A stretch of DNA of 64,000 nt from Paradesertivirga sp966210515 (GCA_966210515.1 CBIHLM010000001.1:1-64000); one strand, 5' to 3'; positions 18,601 to 27,780 are shown, counted from the stretch's first letter. Notes: generated by a model not told the origin, from the sequence alone. Numbers and translations: made by a program.

Positions 18601-19226
18601 TAAAGCAACAGCTTGATGACTTTGGAGGAATTAATTCGATGGCCATGGAAGCTTATCGGGAAATGAATGAACGTTTCACATTTATTCAAACTCAAAAAAG
18701 AGATTTGCTGACTGCTAAAGCATCCCTGCTTGAAACAATAAAAGAGATTGACGATACGGCCAAGGATAAATTCATGGCTGCCTTTACTCACGTTCGCGAA
18801 GATTTTATCAAGGTATTCCGCTCACTTTTTAATGACGAAGATAGCTGTGACTTGATTCTAAATAATCCTGAGAACCCGCTTGAATCGGATATTGATATTA
18901 TAGCCCGGCCAAAAGGAAAACGACCACTGTCTATTAACCAACTGTCAGGAGGTGAAAAAACACTTACAGCCACAGCCTTGCTTTTTTCATTATATCTGCT
19001 TAAACCTGCTCCATTCTGCATTTTCGATGAGGTTGATGCACCGCTTGATGACACGAACATTGATAAATTCAATAACATCATCCGCAAATTCTCAGATCAA
19101 TCGCAATTCATTATAGTATCTCACAACAAACGAACCATCGCCAGCACAGATATTATATATGGAGTAACGATGGTAGAGCAGGGAATTTCAAGGGTAGTAG
19201 CCGTAGACTTAAGAGAAGTAGCCTAA
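15672..19226 (+). CDS. smc: Chromosome segregation protein SMC
   Basis: The 1184 aa condensin ATPase organises and helps separate sister chromosomes together with ScpA/ScpB, which are not in this window. The N-terminal ABC half has Walker A GPNGCGKSNVVDAIRWVLGEQS near residue 32. Two long coiled coils flank a hinge (about residues 500-670, including NLEGFPESIRFLKKN and SMTGGSVGLFEGKRIGR). The C-terminal ABC half has signature LSGGEKTLTATALLF near residue 1091 and Walker B FCIFDEVDAPLDD near 1116. Full length and intact. Confidence 0.97.
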   Translation: MQLNRLEIKGFKSFGDKITINFNEGVTAIVGPNGCGKSNVVDAIRWVLGEQSTRMLRSEKMENIIFNGTKTRKPSQLAEVSLTFDNTKNILPTDYSQVTITRKLYRSGESEYRLNDVQCRLKDITDLFLDTGIGADSYSIIELKMIDEIIANKEGSRRALFEEASGISKYKLRKKQTFSKLKETEADLSRVEDLLFEIEKNLKTLENQAKKAERYYKLKEQYKALSIMLASFKITGFRESLEKLEEEELKHSVDKTAISTEIDKLEAALQQQKTETLTKEKNLAAQQKATNEFTSKIRAYESDKKIKNEQLRFLQEKEKRLNEELEKDKNQLNHVLYNVKRLNEEQLQETEHLNSIKTSLADKKEELDELRVQQQSAKAGLDGLVKENNDLQNQLYNSEKELTVLNIQKDALTQEISRNTSDAESKEAELNEFNRAILELEQKVAVKKKESDELVQHEEELQLQISTSEEQINQHKEKLSGESRKLDSKQNEYNLIKSLVDNLEGFPESIRFLKKNAGWAKQAPLFSDVLFCKEEYRIAIENYLEPVMNHYVVDTQAEAIQAIKLLSDSAKGRANFFILEALEKNPEPEELVIASSNFISALSIIDVDEKYSRLCRHLLKNVYLSVTGEEEELENELPENNLVILSSSGKFTKNRISMTGGSVGLFEGKRIGRAKNLENLAKEIRSLENSIGTLKTSIEQEGHKVISLKTSLKKQEIQALQEEINRLNNELISLKTRQEQYAAFIQNSQNRKRDIEEKIQSIEDEFLKAEPKLIELKSQKLETGNLLIEKQQAFHELSDLVTEKSTSFNQENIRFHQQQNKVSGIEKDLEYRDSQQRSLENKIELNSSELAKTKSEITDTLQHVDHSDEDLISMYVQKEEFEKGVTESEQEYYKAKNQITELENSISALRKTKEQSELISNDLRDKKTSLKLELNALKERLSIEFSIDINDLLEAEATTEGLENENESGLKEKTDRLKQQLDDFGGINSMAMEAYREMNERFTFIQTQKRDLLTAKASLLETIKEIDDTAKDKFMAAFTHVREDFIKVFRSLFNDEDSCDLILNNPENPLESDIDIIARPKGKRPLSINQLSGGEKTLTATALLFSLYLLKPAPFCIFDEVDAPLDDTNIDKFNNIIRKFSDQSQFIIVSHNKRTIASTDIIYGVTMVEQGISRVVAVDLREVA

Positions 19227-19232
19227 TAAAAT

Positions 19233-19802
19233 CTAAAAACCTGTTAGGGAAACTTCCGAATTCACACTTCCACAGCGCGAAAAATACTTATAATACCAGG
19301 AGTCTTTCAAATTACTCACGATCACCCCCTTACTGGTAGACACATGGACAAAGCGATTATTTTTTAGATAGACTCCAACATGGCTAAATTTTTGTCCGCT
19401 AAAATCGAAAAACACCAGGTCACCTTCCTGCAACTCCTGTTCGTATTTCCGTTTCACGGTTTCGGCCATTTGCCTTGCGGTTCTTGGGAGCTGTCGATTA
19501 TATATTTCCTTTTGCAGCAAAATGGTAAATCCGGAACAATCTGCCCCTTTTTTGTCCATTTTTCCGGGAACATTCGGCACGCCCATCCAATCATCAATAA
19601 ACCTATATAGCTTTTCGTTTACAATATCTTTCTCGCTGACATTTAACAACGACGCATACCGCTCTTTTACGGAGCCACTAAAGGATTTATTTCTTGCGCT
19701 AGAAACATCGGTAAGAATTTTTGAACTTTTACAGGATGAAAAGGCAACGCATCCAAAAAATAAAATGAATAGACGGATTAATTTTCTCTTTGTTAAGATC
19801 AT
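19233..19802 (-). CDS. NlpC/P60 family cell-wall hydrolase, lipoprotein
   Basis: The 189 aa protein has a lipoprotein signal with lipobox VAFSSC (lipidated Cys24), then a C40 peptidase domain. The catalytic triad is visible as C89 (GADCSGFTILLQ), H141 (FSHVGVYL) and a third polar residue, probably H153 (RFVHVS). The family cleaves peptidoglycan stem peptides. It is convergent with smc, with 6 nt between the stops, so the two ends overlap transcriptionally. Confidence 0.9.
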   Translation of the reverse strand: MILTKRKLIRLFILFFGCVAFSSCKSSKILTDVSSARNKSFSGSVKERYASLLNVSEKDIVNEKLYRFIDDWMGVPNVPGKMDKKGADCSGFTILLQKEIYNRQLPRTARQMAETVKRKYEQELQEGDLVFFDFSGQKFSHVGVYLKNNRFVHVSTSKGVIVSNLKDSWYYKYFSRCGSVNSEVSLTGF

Positions 19803-19899
19803 AACAATCCCAAGATCTAAAAATACAGGCGGCTAAAGCTGCAGAAGTTTTTAACAGAAGTGGATAACCTCAGCTATTTAATAAAATTCCAACGGTTCA

Positions 19900-22509
19900 T
19901 CAGGTCTTCAAAACGCGTTGGATCTCATCGAGCTTCATTAGCGCTTCCACAGGAGTGAGCGTATTAACATCCAGATTATTGAGCAGATCGCGAATTTTAA
20001 CCAGCACCGGATCGTCAATGGAAAACATTTGTAATTGATAAGCCTGTTGCTGAACTTTTTTTATACTGTCTTTAATATGCTCGCCGCCGGTCCGTTCCTG
20101 TTCCAAACGTTTTAAAATTTCGTTAGCGCGATTTATAAGCTTGGGAGGCATACCCGCCATTTTCGCAACGTGTATACCGAAACTGTGCTCGCTTCCACCC
20201 GGAACTAACTTTCGTAGGAAAATAACTTTATTTCCGACTTCCTTTACCGAGATATTAAAGTTCTTGATCCGGTTAAAAGAGTTGCTAAGCTCATTTAATT
20301 CATGGTAATGAGTTGCAAACAAGGTCTTTGATTTTGCCGCTGGATTTGTGTGCAGAAATTCTGCGATGGCCCAGGCAATGGAAATACCATCATAGGTGGA
20401 AGTTCCACGTCCGATTTCATCCAACAGAATCAAGCTTTTGTCTGATAGGTTATTCAGAATGCTGGCAGTTTCATTCATCTCAACCATAAAGGTTGATTCG
20501 CCTGATGATAAATTATCAGAAGCACCCACGCGGGTAAATATCTTATCAACAACACCTATTTTGGCTTCCTTTGCGGGAACAAAGCACCCCATCTGAGCCA
20601 TTAACACAATTAAACCTGTTTGACGAAGCAAGGCTGACTTACCCGCCATATTCGGTCCGGTTATAATGATAATTTGCTGGGTTTCGCTGTCAAGAAATAC
20701 ATCGTTAGTAATATATGCCTCTCCAACAGGAAGCCGCTTTTCGATAACCGGGTGACGTCCTCCCTTTATATCCAATACATTGGTATTATCAATCTGAGGT
20801 CTAACGTAGTAATTCTTAATAGCAAGCGTTGAGAAACAGAGAAGCACGTCCAGCTGAGCAATTAGCTGCGCGTTCAACTGTATGGGTTTTATATATTCAG
20901 AAAGAGCGAACACCAGTTCGTTATAAAGCCTGTTCTCAATCACATGAATCTTTTCCTCAGCACCTAAAATCTGTTCTTCGTACTCCTTCAATTCAGGCGT
21001 GATATATCTTTCTGCATTTACCAGGGTCTGCTTCCTGATCCACTCTGAAGGAACTTTATCTTTATGCGAATTTGTCACCTCCAGATAATATCCAAAAACG
21101 TTGTTGAAAGCAACTTTTAATGAAGGAATGCCGGTAGCCTCCGCTTCACGCTTCTGTATTTCTACCAAATATCCCTTTCCGCCAAAGGCTATTTTTCTTA
21201 ATCTATCCAGTTCCTCATCAATTCCATCCTCTATTACGCCACCTTTTATAACTAAAACCGGGGGCTCGGGATTCAACTCCCTTTCAATCTTCTCCCTTAT
21301 TAAAACACAAGGATTCAATTGCTCGGCAATTGTCTTTAAAGCCAGGTTATCGGTTGCTTCGCACAGCTTCTTAATCGATTCTGTAGCGAACAAAGCACGT
21401 TTCAGCTGACAAACTTCACGAGGATTTGCCTTCAGTAAACCAATCTTAGAAATCAGACGCTCCAGATCGCCGATTTGCTTTATTTCATGCAGCAAAGATT
21501 CGCGTATCTCTTCCTCCTTTATTAGAAAATCAACCACATTTAACCTGGCTTCAATAGGTTTCTTTTCTTTTAGGGGCATTACAATCCATCTGCGCAACAT
21601 CCTGGCGCCCATCGGCGAGCAGGTCTGATCTAACACGTCTACCAAAGTAACAGCATTCTCATTGGCAGAGCCGATAAGCTCAAGATTTCGAATGGTAAAG
21701 CGATCAAGCCACATATATCGCTCTTCCTCGATCCGGGATATAGACGAAATATGCTGAAGATTGCGGTGCTCTGTTTCGTTAAGGTAATGCAGAGCTACGC
21801 CCGCCGCGATAATGGCGACGGGTAAACGATCGATACCAAAACCCTTGAGCGATTTAACTTCAAAATGCTTTAACAGGGACTCGGTTGCATAGTCGCCTGT
21901 GTAGGGCCATTCATCTAAAGTATAGGTATAAAAACGATCGCCGAAAGTTTCCACGAAATCGCGTTTGCGATTTTTAGGAAAAATCACTTCTGTGGGCTTA
22001 AACGTTTGAAGTAATTTATCGATGTAATCAGTGCTCCCCTGAGCTACCAAAAACTCACCGGTCGAAATATCTAAGAAAGCTATTCCAAGGGTGTTCTTTT
22101 CGAAAAATACTGAAGCAAGGTAATTATTGGTTTTTTGCTGAAGAATATTGTCGCTATATGAAACCCCGGGAGTAACCAGTTCGGTAACACCTCGCTTCAC
22201 TATAGTTTTTGTTGTTTTAGGATCTTCCAGTTGATCGCAAATGGCTACCCGCTGCCCGGCCCGCACTAATTTAGGTAAATACGTTTCAAGCGAATGATGC
22301 GGAAAACCTGCAAGTTCTATATGCGATGCAGAACCATTGGCCCTTTTCGTAAGAACAATACCAAGTATTGAGGAAGCCTTAACAGCATCTTCGCCAAACG
22401 TTTCGTAAAAATCTCCAACCCTGAATAACAGCAAAGCACCGGGATATTTGGTCTTAATGCTGTTATACTGCTGCATTAAAGGAGTTTCTTTAACTTCTTT
22501 CTTAGCCAA
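19900..22509 (-). CDS. mutS: DNA mismatch repair protein MutS
   Basis: The 869 aa protein recognises mismatches and small loops and recruits MutL. The N-terminal mismatch-binding domain (TPLMQQYNSIKTKYPGALLLFRVGDFYETFGEDA) carries the Phe-x-Glu of the mismatch wedge. Connector, core and clamp domains follow, then the ATPase with Walker A GPNMAGKSALLRQ near residue 617, Walker B ILLDEIGRGTSTYDG and the FATHYHEL segment. The tail PVEALMKLDEIQRVLK resembles the MutS tetramerisation region. It stands alone behind a strong hairpin. Confidence 0.97.
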   Translation of the reverse strand: MAKKEVKETPLMQQYNSIKTKYPGALLLFRVGDFYETFGEDAVKASSILGIVLTKRANGSASHIELAGFPHHSLETYLPKLVRAGQRVAICDQLEDPKTTKTIVKRGVTELVTPGVSYSDNILQQKTNNYLASVFFEKNTLGIAFLDISTGEFLVAQGSTDYIDKLLQTFKPTEVIFPKNRKRDFVETFGDRFYTYTLDEWPYTGDYATESLLKHFEVKSLKGFGIDRLPVAIIAAGVALHYLNETEHRNLQHISSISRIEEERYMWLDRFTIRNLELIGSANENAVTLVDVLDQTCSPMGARMLRRWIVMPLKEKKPIEARLNVVDFLIKEEEIRESLLHEIKQIGDLERLISKIGLLKANPREVCQLKRALFATESIKKLCEATDNLALKTIAEQLNPCVLIREKIERELNPEPPVLVIKGGVIEDGIDEELDRLRKIAFGGKGYLVEIQKREAEATGIPSLKVAFNNVFGYYLEVTNSHKDKVPSEWIRKQTLVNAERYITPELKEYEEQILGAEEKIHVIENRLYNELVFALSEYIKPIQLNAQLIAQLDVLLCFSTLAIKNYYVRPQIDNTNVLDIKGGRHPVIEKRLPVGEAYITNDVFLDSETQQIIIITGPNMAGKSALLRQTGLIVLMAQMGCFVPAKEAKIGVVDKIFTRVGASDNLSSGESTFMVEMNETASILNNLSDKSLILLDEIGRGTSTYDGISIAWAIAEFLHTNPAAKSKTLFATHYHELNELSNSFNRIKNFNISVKEVGNKVIFLRKLVPGGSEHSFGIHVAKMAGMPPKLINRANEILKRLEQERTGGEHIKDSIKKVQQQAYQLQMFSIDDPVLVKIRDLLNNLDVNTLTPVEALMKLDEIQRVLKT

Positions 22510-22611
22510 TATTTTTCTGATTATTAACCAGCTAAATTATGCTATTAAGAAGGATATTACAGAATTGTGGAAAAATCAAAGTTTGTGAATTAATTTACAC
22601 CATTCATGCCA

Positions 22612-22651
22612 AAAACAACAAAAGGAAAGCTGCCTTTCCTTTTGTTGTTTT
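22612..22651 (-). terminator. Perfect 18-bp hairpin upstream of mutS, likely bidirectional terminator
   Basis: AAAACAACAAAAGGAAAG and its exact reverse complement surround a 4-nt loop. Arms end in A and T runs on both strands, so it could terminate transcription either way. It lies 103 nt before the mutS start and 250 nt after the upstream gene. Confidence 0.85.
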
Positions 22652-22901
22652 GATGTTTTTATGGTAGGATTATTTTTACAGGCATCCAGTATTTTGGTAG
22701 ATGTAGGGCCTTCACTTTAAGACGTTAAAAATTTAACATCCTTTCCATGTACGCAAGGTGTTTAAAAAAATGGAGTTTTTTTAATTTATTACACGAACGG
22801 GCCAGTTGCCGTGATGAAATGCCATTCTGCGTACACGAAATGATTTTAGTAAAACTCACTTTCGGCATTTTCATGTATATAACGCGATTAAACTATTTAT
22901 A
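22652..22901. other. Intergenic region without a recognised gene
   Basis: With the adjoining hairpin this makes a 392-nt gap between mutS and an upstream acidic-protein gene. It is AT-rich with no convincing ORF, RNA gene or repeat. No TAnnTTTG box was found on the minus strand close to mutS. Confidence 0.5.
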
Positions 22902-23372
22902 TTAATCCGGTTTATCGCCCTTTAGCTTCTTATCAATATTGATTTGTTGTTCAGTTTTATCAAGGTTTTCGCGAAAGCCCTCTAAACTGTTCTCATCATA
23001 TTTAAAATTCTCGGCGCTCGCATCGCCAGGGTTTCCGGATTCAAAAACGCTCTTCTCGGCTCCCGGAGGATTATCACCCAATAAATTTCTAGTTACGGGC
23101 TTGTCATTTTCCGAAGATACGTTCATATCGGACTCTGAGATGCGTTTTTCAAAAAAGCCTGTCAAATCTTCTTCCCCTACAGCAGGCTGATCAATCGTCT
23201 GGCTTTCATCAGAATCGGCACTAGATTCATTCTCAGCTTCCATCCGTTGAGTCAAATCTGCAGAATTCAATTGCTCCTGCTCTTCTAAGCTCGGCGTATC
23301 TCCAATTCCAGACTCATCATTCAGGTCCGAATCAAGATTATCCTCCCAGTCTCCATTTGGATTCGTAATCAT
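22902..23372 (-). CDS. Hypothetical acidic, disordered protein
   Basis: 156 aa, strongly acidic and rich in Asp, Glu, Ser and Asn, with no signal peptide, membrane segment or known domain (DWEDNLDSDLNDESGIGD at the start, LEGFRENLDKTEQQINIDKK near the end). It looks intrinsically disordered, with a possible C-terminal amphipathic helix. It is codirectional with the LytTR gene 110 nt upstream. Function unknown; the long clean ORF and start context support a real gene. Confidence 0.65.
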   Translation of the reverse strand: MITNPNGDWEDNLDSDLNDESGIGDTPSLEEQEQLNSADLTQRMEAENESSADSDESQTIDQPAVGEEDLTGFFEKRISESDMNVSSENDKPVTRNLLGDNPPGAEKSVFESGNPGDASAENFKYDENSLEGFRENLDKTEQQINIDKKLKGDKPD

Positions 23373-23481
23373 AGCTAATATTTATAGATAGTATACAAAC
23401 ATGCTATGATTGATTTTGTTCTGGCCAATTCGCAAATTCAGACTGGATGAAGAAAACTAATGATGAATCAGTGTCTCTGAA

Positions 23482-24216
23482 TCACTCTAGCTTATCGAAT
23501 CTTCTTTTGGAAGTTATTAGCTTGGGATGCACCTTGTTCAGAAGATCTTTTTTATAGGAACCACTATATAAAATAGTGTACATGTCTTCAAGGCAGATTT
23601 TATTTCCATCGATAGAAGTGATTTTTTGTTCGTTAATCAGATATGATTTATGAACCCTTATAAACCGGTCTGAAGGCAAAAAATCCTCCAGCTCTTTCAT
23701 CGTTAAATAGATAAGATGGCTTTTATTCGTCAGGTGAATAGTTACGTAGTTTTGAGAGGCTTCAATGTAAATAATGTCATCATATTTTATCCTGATGACT
23801 TTATTTCCCCTTGATTCATTTTTAACAAAGAAGTAATCACTTCCCGGGCTTTTATCTTTTACAATTTCCGCATTGGCTTCCAACTGTTTCTGGGTGGCCT
23901 TTTCAATGCACTTAGAAAAGCGATCAAGTGAAAACGGCTTCATCAAATAATCTACCGCATTATTCTCGAAGGCTTCAGCAGCGAAATGGGGAGCATCTGC
24001 GGTATAAATAAAAGAGGTTACAAAATCAAGATTCTCAAGATTCAATTTCGGTAAAGAGCTACTTATTATAACGATATCAGGCATCAGAGTCATGATTTCA
24101 TTATACGCAACCAAAGTACTACTGGAACTGCCTACAATTTTGAGTTGTTTGTGTGCAGATATATATTTAGAAATGATTTTAATACTTGTTTCATCATCAA
24201 GGATGTAGCATTTCAT
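23482..24216 (-). CDS. LytTR-family response regulator with non-canonical receiver
   Basis: The 244 aa protein has an N-terminal receiver-like domain (about 1-120) and a C-terminal LytTR DNA-binding domain (about 140-240; YIEASQNYVTIHL, FIRVHKSYLIN). The receiver keeps the acidic pair (LDDE), Thr72 and Lys93 (DYLMKP), but the phospho-acceptor position, normally Asp in FLDxxMP, reads IISSSLP: Ser52 replaces Asp. It is therefore unlikely to be switched by phosphorylation at that site. No sensor kinase gene is adjacent. The upstream 315 nt are shared with a divergent gene. Confidence 0.88.
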   Translation of the reverse strand: MKCYILDDETSIKIISKYISAHKQLKIVGSSSSTLVAYNEIMTLMPDIVIISSSLPKLNLENLDFVTSFIYTADAPHFAAEAFENNAVDYLMKPFSLDRFSKCIEKATQKQLEANAEIVKDKSPGSDYFFVKNESRGNKVIRIKYDDIIYIEASQNYVTIHLTNKSHLIYLTMKELEDFLPSDRFIRVHKSYLINEQKITSIDGNKICLEDMYTILYSGSYKKDLLNKVHPKLITSKRRFDKLE

Positions 24217-24531
24217 ATGTTGGATAGTAGCGTTAATACTTTAAACTCAGTAGATATTTAAACCTTAATGATTCCAGGCTTAATATGCCCAAAGGTTTGT
24301 AGCAGTAAAAATACAACTTTGAGCCTTTATACACACAAATTAAACAATATATTTAACATGCATTAAAAAAAATCTTTACTAGTTAAAAAAATATAATATT
24401 CATTAAAGCACCAAAACATCCTTTTTTATCGGAGGAAATCAACGCTAAGTACCGATACCCGCCAAAGAGATATTTTTTTTCATAAACATCAATTCTTTCC
24501 ATTAATTTCGAATACTATTCTGAACCCTAAA
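24217..24531. other. Divergent intergenic region between LytTR and BrkB-like genes
   Basis: 315 nt, strongly AT-rich, and it must carry promoters for both genes. On the minus strand a TTTG followed 22 nt later by TATTTTTA resembles a Bacteroidota promoter for the LytTR gene but is one base off consensus. No hairpin, repeat or small ORF was convincing. Confidence 0.4.
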
Positions 24532-25479
24532 GTGGAAAAGTCCGAAACATCAAACTCACTTTATATATTTCAAAAAATAAGGCTCACCGTAAAATGGATG
24601 CGCCAATCTTTTAGCGAATTAAAGAGGAACGACCCTTTACGGATGGCAGGAGCCACAGCATTCTTTTCGACCTTTGCTCTGCCTCCTATTTTGATAATTC
24701 TTATCCAATTATTCGGATTGTTTTTGAATAGAAATAAGTTAAGCTCGCAGTTAATTGACCGTCTGGCAAACCTTATGGGTAAAACCAGCGCCTTACAGGT
24801 TCAGCAGGTTTTAGATAATTTCAATTCACTTTCTCAAAACCTGTTTGCTCTTATCGCCGGATTTATTTTTCTTCTTTTTGTAGCCACAACGCTATTTTCG
24901 GTGATAAAGAATTCGCTCGATCAAATTTGGAAGATCCGGGTTAAAGCCCATCCGGGATTTTGGTTTTACATTAAACTCAGGGGTCGCTCATTAATGGTAA
25001 TCGTGGTGGGTGGTTTACTTTTCCTCATATTAATCTTTATCGAAGGCTTGCAGGCAATTTTGGGAGAATATATAAATTATTTGGGTCCGAAAGCCAGTGA
25101 CTTCCTTAATGGTTTGGTCAACGAAATAATCTTTGTGATAGTTGTTACTACCTGGTTCTCTATAATATTCCGATTTCTGACAGATGGGCGGCCAAAATGG
25201 AAAGCAGCACTAGCGGGAGGGTTCTTCACCGGAATTTTATTTTCTTTTGGAAAAGTGCTCCTGAAATGGCTACTGTCTTTAAGCAATATCAGCAATATAT
25301 ATGGGGCATCAGGCTCGATAGTATTGATATTATTATTTGTTTTCTATTCATCTCTTATCTTCTATTATGGGGGGTGTTTTATAAAAGCGATGAGCGATGA
25401 TCTAAACATGCCCATAAGACCTGTTAAAGAAGCTTTCAAATACCAGGTTACAGAGGTGATTTCAGACAATGAAGCTTAG
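24532..25479 (+). CDS. YihY/BrkB family inner-membrane protein
   Basis: The 315 aa protein begins at a GTG and has about six transmembrane segments. Family features include DPLRMAGATAFFSTFALPPILIILIQLFG in the first helix region and the C-terminal GASGSIVLILLFVFYSSLIFYYGGCFIKA. Once annotated as RNase BN, these are now regarded as membrane proteins of unclear, perhaps transport, function. The in-frame ATG 21 codons later (MRQSFSELK) is an alternative start that would lose only cytoplasmic sequence. Confidence 0.88.
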   Translation: MEKSETSNSLYIFQKIRLTVKWMRQSFSELKRNDPLRMAGATAFFSTFALPPILIILIQLFGLFLNRNKLSSQLIDRLANLMGKTSALQVQQVLDNFNSLSQNLFALIAGFIFLLFVATTLFSVIKNSLDQIWKIRVKAHPGFWFYIKLRGRSLMVIVVGGLLFLILIFIEGLQAILGEYINYLGPKASDFLNGLVNEIIFVIVVTTWFSIIFRFLTDGRPKWKAALAGGFFTGILFSFGKVLLKWLLSLSNISNIYGASGSIVLILLFVFYSSLIFYYGGCFIKAMSDDLNMPIRPVKEAFKYQVTEVISDNEA

Positions 25480-25486
25480 CCTTTTG

Positions 25487-26431
25487 CTATAAAAGATTTT
25501 TTTCTTTTCGGTATTTTGCCAGATTTATCATCATCACACTTAATAGAATAATGCCTAGCCCCGATATTTGCAAAATTGTTATCCTTTCACCGGCAAATAA
25601 CACGCCCAACAACACTGCAACTACCGGATTGACATACGCATAGGTACTCACCTGGGTTGCAGACCTTACTTTCAACAACCATACATAAGCGCTAAAACCA
25701 GCAATTGACCCAAATAGAACCAGGTAGGCTACAGACCACCAGCCTTCCGGACTTACAGACTGTATTTCGAAGCCATTTTGCTCACCTCTTAATAATCCCC
25801 CGATCGCAAAAGCAACAGCAGCCGCCAGCATTTGCCACGTGGAATTCACTATTGCAGAACTCCCTGAACTATAATATTTTGAATATAGCGATCCACCAGC
25901 CCACGACATTGCTGCCAGAGTTACTAATAGCATCCCTCCTGCTTCAATGCCCGATCCGCCGCTGACGCTGGCGACTATGCTTTTATAAAACAAAAGCACA
26001 ACTCCAAAAAAACCCATTACAAGCCCCAAAATAGTGGATTTATTTCTAAGGTTGTGGGCCCATTTCGGCTTATCAAGCAATACAAACCATAACGGGGATG
26101 ACGAAACCATTATAGCCACTACTGCGCTTGGCATATATTGCTCAACCCAGATGACTGCACCGTTTCCGATAAATAATAACAGCAGACCGCCCAATACAGC
26201 ATGCATTACTTGTTTTAAGTCAAATACTTTTTCCTTTTTATATACACACCATATCAGCATAATGAATGCCGCAGCAAAAAACCGCAAAGCACCCAGCATA
26301 AATGGAGGAAAGCTTTGAACTGCTTTTTGGATAAAAAAGTACGTCGAGCCCCAAACTATATAAACAATGGCAAAAGCTAAGACTACATTAAATTTCGATG
26401 CAGGCGTTTCTTCCTCACGCGATTTTCCCAT
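25487..26431 (-). CDS. EamA/DMT superfamily transporter
   Basis: The 314 aa protein has ten predicted transmembrane helices in two EamA repeats. The first contains FAIVYIVWGSTYFFIQKAV and PFMLGALRFFAAAFIML; the second SWAGGSLYSKYYS and GSIAGFSAYVWLLK, with the usual YAYVNPVVAVLLGVLFAGE before the last helix. Drug/metabolite exporter of unknown substrate. Convergent with the BrkB-type gene, with stops 7 nt apart. Confidence 0.92.
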   Translation of the reverse strand: MGKSREEETPASKFNVVLAFAIVYIVWGSTYFFIQKAVQSFPPFMLGALRFFAAAFIMLIWCVYKKEKVFDLKQVMHAVLGGLLLLFIGNGAVIWVEQYMPSAVVAIMVSSSPLWFVLLDKPKWAHNLRNKSTILGLVMGFFGVVLLFYKSIVASVSGGSGIEAGGMLLVTLAAMSWAGGSLYSKYYSSGSSAIVNSTWQMLAAAVAFAIGGLLRGEQNGFEIQSVSPEGWWSVAYLVLFGSIAGFSAYVWLLKVRSATQVSTYAYVNPVVAVLLGVLFAGERITILQISGLGIILLSVMMINLAKYRKEKNLL

Positions 26432-26553
26432 TTTAATACTCTATTATCGATTTGTAAATCTATACTTACAGTACGTAGCTTTTAACCAACGGTTGTCAAT
26501 TTAGATAAATACGAACCTCATTACCAAACTTATTTATCAAAATCGAAAGTGAT

Positions 26554-27303
26554 TCATTTCGGTAGCTTTTCAATTTCTCTCAGCAACGCTTCATCTCTCA
26601 TTCGATAAGAGTTCATGGCGGTAACTCCTAGTTTTGTAATCAATTTATAATTTGCGATCGCGCCCACCGCTGCCCCGATAACCGGAATTAATTGAGCCAT
26701 TTTCGCTAAATCAATATAGTCTCTATATTCCTGTTGAAATGTGCGCCAATCAAACTGTTCAACATCCGCGGGTAATGATAGTTGATATAAATTCCACTGC
26801 GATACATATGCAAAGACTTCTTTTTGCCTTTTACGACTCGAAAAAGCCAATTGAAAAACATAGAGAATAAACAATCGCTCGCGGTAGTCTTTAACATCGT
26901 ACCCGTACAAAGAGGCTATTTCAAAAAGTAATTTAATCTTAATACCCAGCAATACAGGAAAATCCGCAAATCCTAATAATATCCCCCCGGCACCTGTAAT
27001 ACCCCCCTCCACGGAAGCTGTTTTCTTATAGGTTTCAATTTGTCTCTTGACAAATGCTTCCCTGTATTGTAAAGACGCTTTTTCCAAAGGCTTAGAAGTA
27101 CTGTATGCAGAGCCGAACAAGACCAACTGAACCATTTTTTTGATAGTCACAGTGATTGCTTGATGCACCTTATCCGGGATAACATTATTTATTTTTGTTT
27201 GGATCCTTCTGGAAAGAATATCTGTAAAGGATAAGTCCTTATGGATTTCCTTTTTCCAGATTTCTAACTCAAAGAGAGCCTGTCTCTCATAAATATCCAT
27301 CAA
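26554..27303 (-). CDS. EcsC family protein
   Basis: The 249 aa protein is recognisable as EcsC-like by its layout: N-terminal helical region, GGITGAGGILLGFADFPVLLGIKIKLLFEIASLYGYD, and the C-terminal LAKMAQLIPVIGAAVGAIANYKLITKLG. EcsC proteins are poorly characterised membrane-associated proteins, named from the Bacillus Ecs locus. No EcsA/B transporter genes are nearby. Either of the first two Met codons could be the start. Confidence 0.85.
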   Translation of the reverse strand: MMDIYERQALFELEIWKKEIHKDLSFTDILSRRIQTKINNVIPDKVHQAITVTIKKMVQLVLFGSAYSTSKPLEKASLQYREAFVKRQIETYKKTASVEGGITGAGGILLGFADFPVLLGIKIKLLFEIASLYGYDVKDYRERLFILYVFQLAFSSRKRQKEVFAYVSQWNLYQLSLPADVEQFDWRTFQQEYRDYIDLAKMAQLIPVIGAAVGAIANYKLITKLGVTAMNSYRMRDEALLREIEKLPK

Positions 27304-27413
27304 TTTAGAAGCATTTAAACACTCATGAAATAACCCAAACTATACTAAAATGTTATATATATTGTTCTTAAAATAAGAAATCAATTGGTATTTTAGAGCA
27401 AAGACTCAAAACG

Positions 27414-27773
27414 ATGAAAATAGCTTTTTTTCTCCTGTTACTTTTCAGCATTTCCTTTTCGGGATTCGCGCAATATGGAAAATTAGAACCTTTAAAAGAA
27501 GGAGACAGTACTTTTGTCGTTTTACGAACACCTAAAGAAACACTAAAAAAACTGGCTGATAGTCCAAATAAAGATGATAGAAAGCTGGGCTCTCAAATTG
27601 AAAGCATTGAAAACCAGCTGGAAAGATTGAGGTCTGTATATCTTTCTAACCGTATATTAAGTCCGGACATACGAATGTTTATTAACAACATTAAATCTTT
27701 AGAATCTAAAGGAGTGAATGTTAATTATTATGTTCAGGAGATGTTAATCTACACCCCAAGGCAGGGATTGTAA
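27414..27773 (+). CDS. Hypothetical secreted small protein
   Basis: The 119 aa protein has a clear signal peptide (MKIAFFLLLLFSISFSGFAQ), giving a ~99 aa periplasmic product, mostly helical and charged (TPKETLKKLADSPNKDDRKL, SIENQLERLRSVYLS). No known domain. A shared hairpin follows the stop codon. Confidence 0.72.
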   Translation: MKIAFFLLLLFSISFSGFAQYGKLEPLKEGDSTFVVLRTPKETLKKLADSPNKDDRKLGSQIESIENQLERLRSVYLSNRILSPDIRMFINNIKSLESKGVNVNYYVQEMLIYTPRQGL

Positions 27774-27780
27774 AAGAAAA

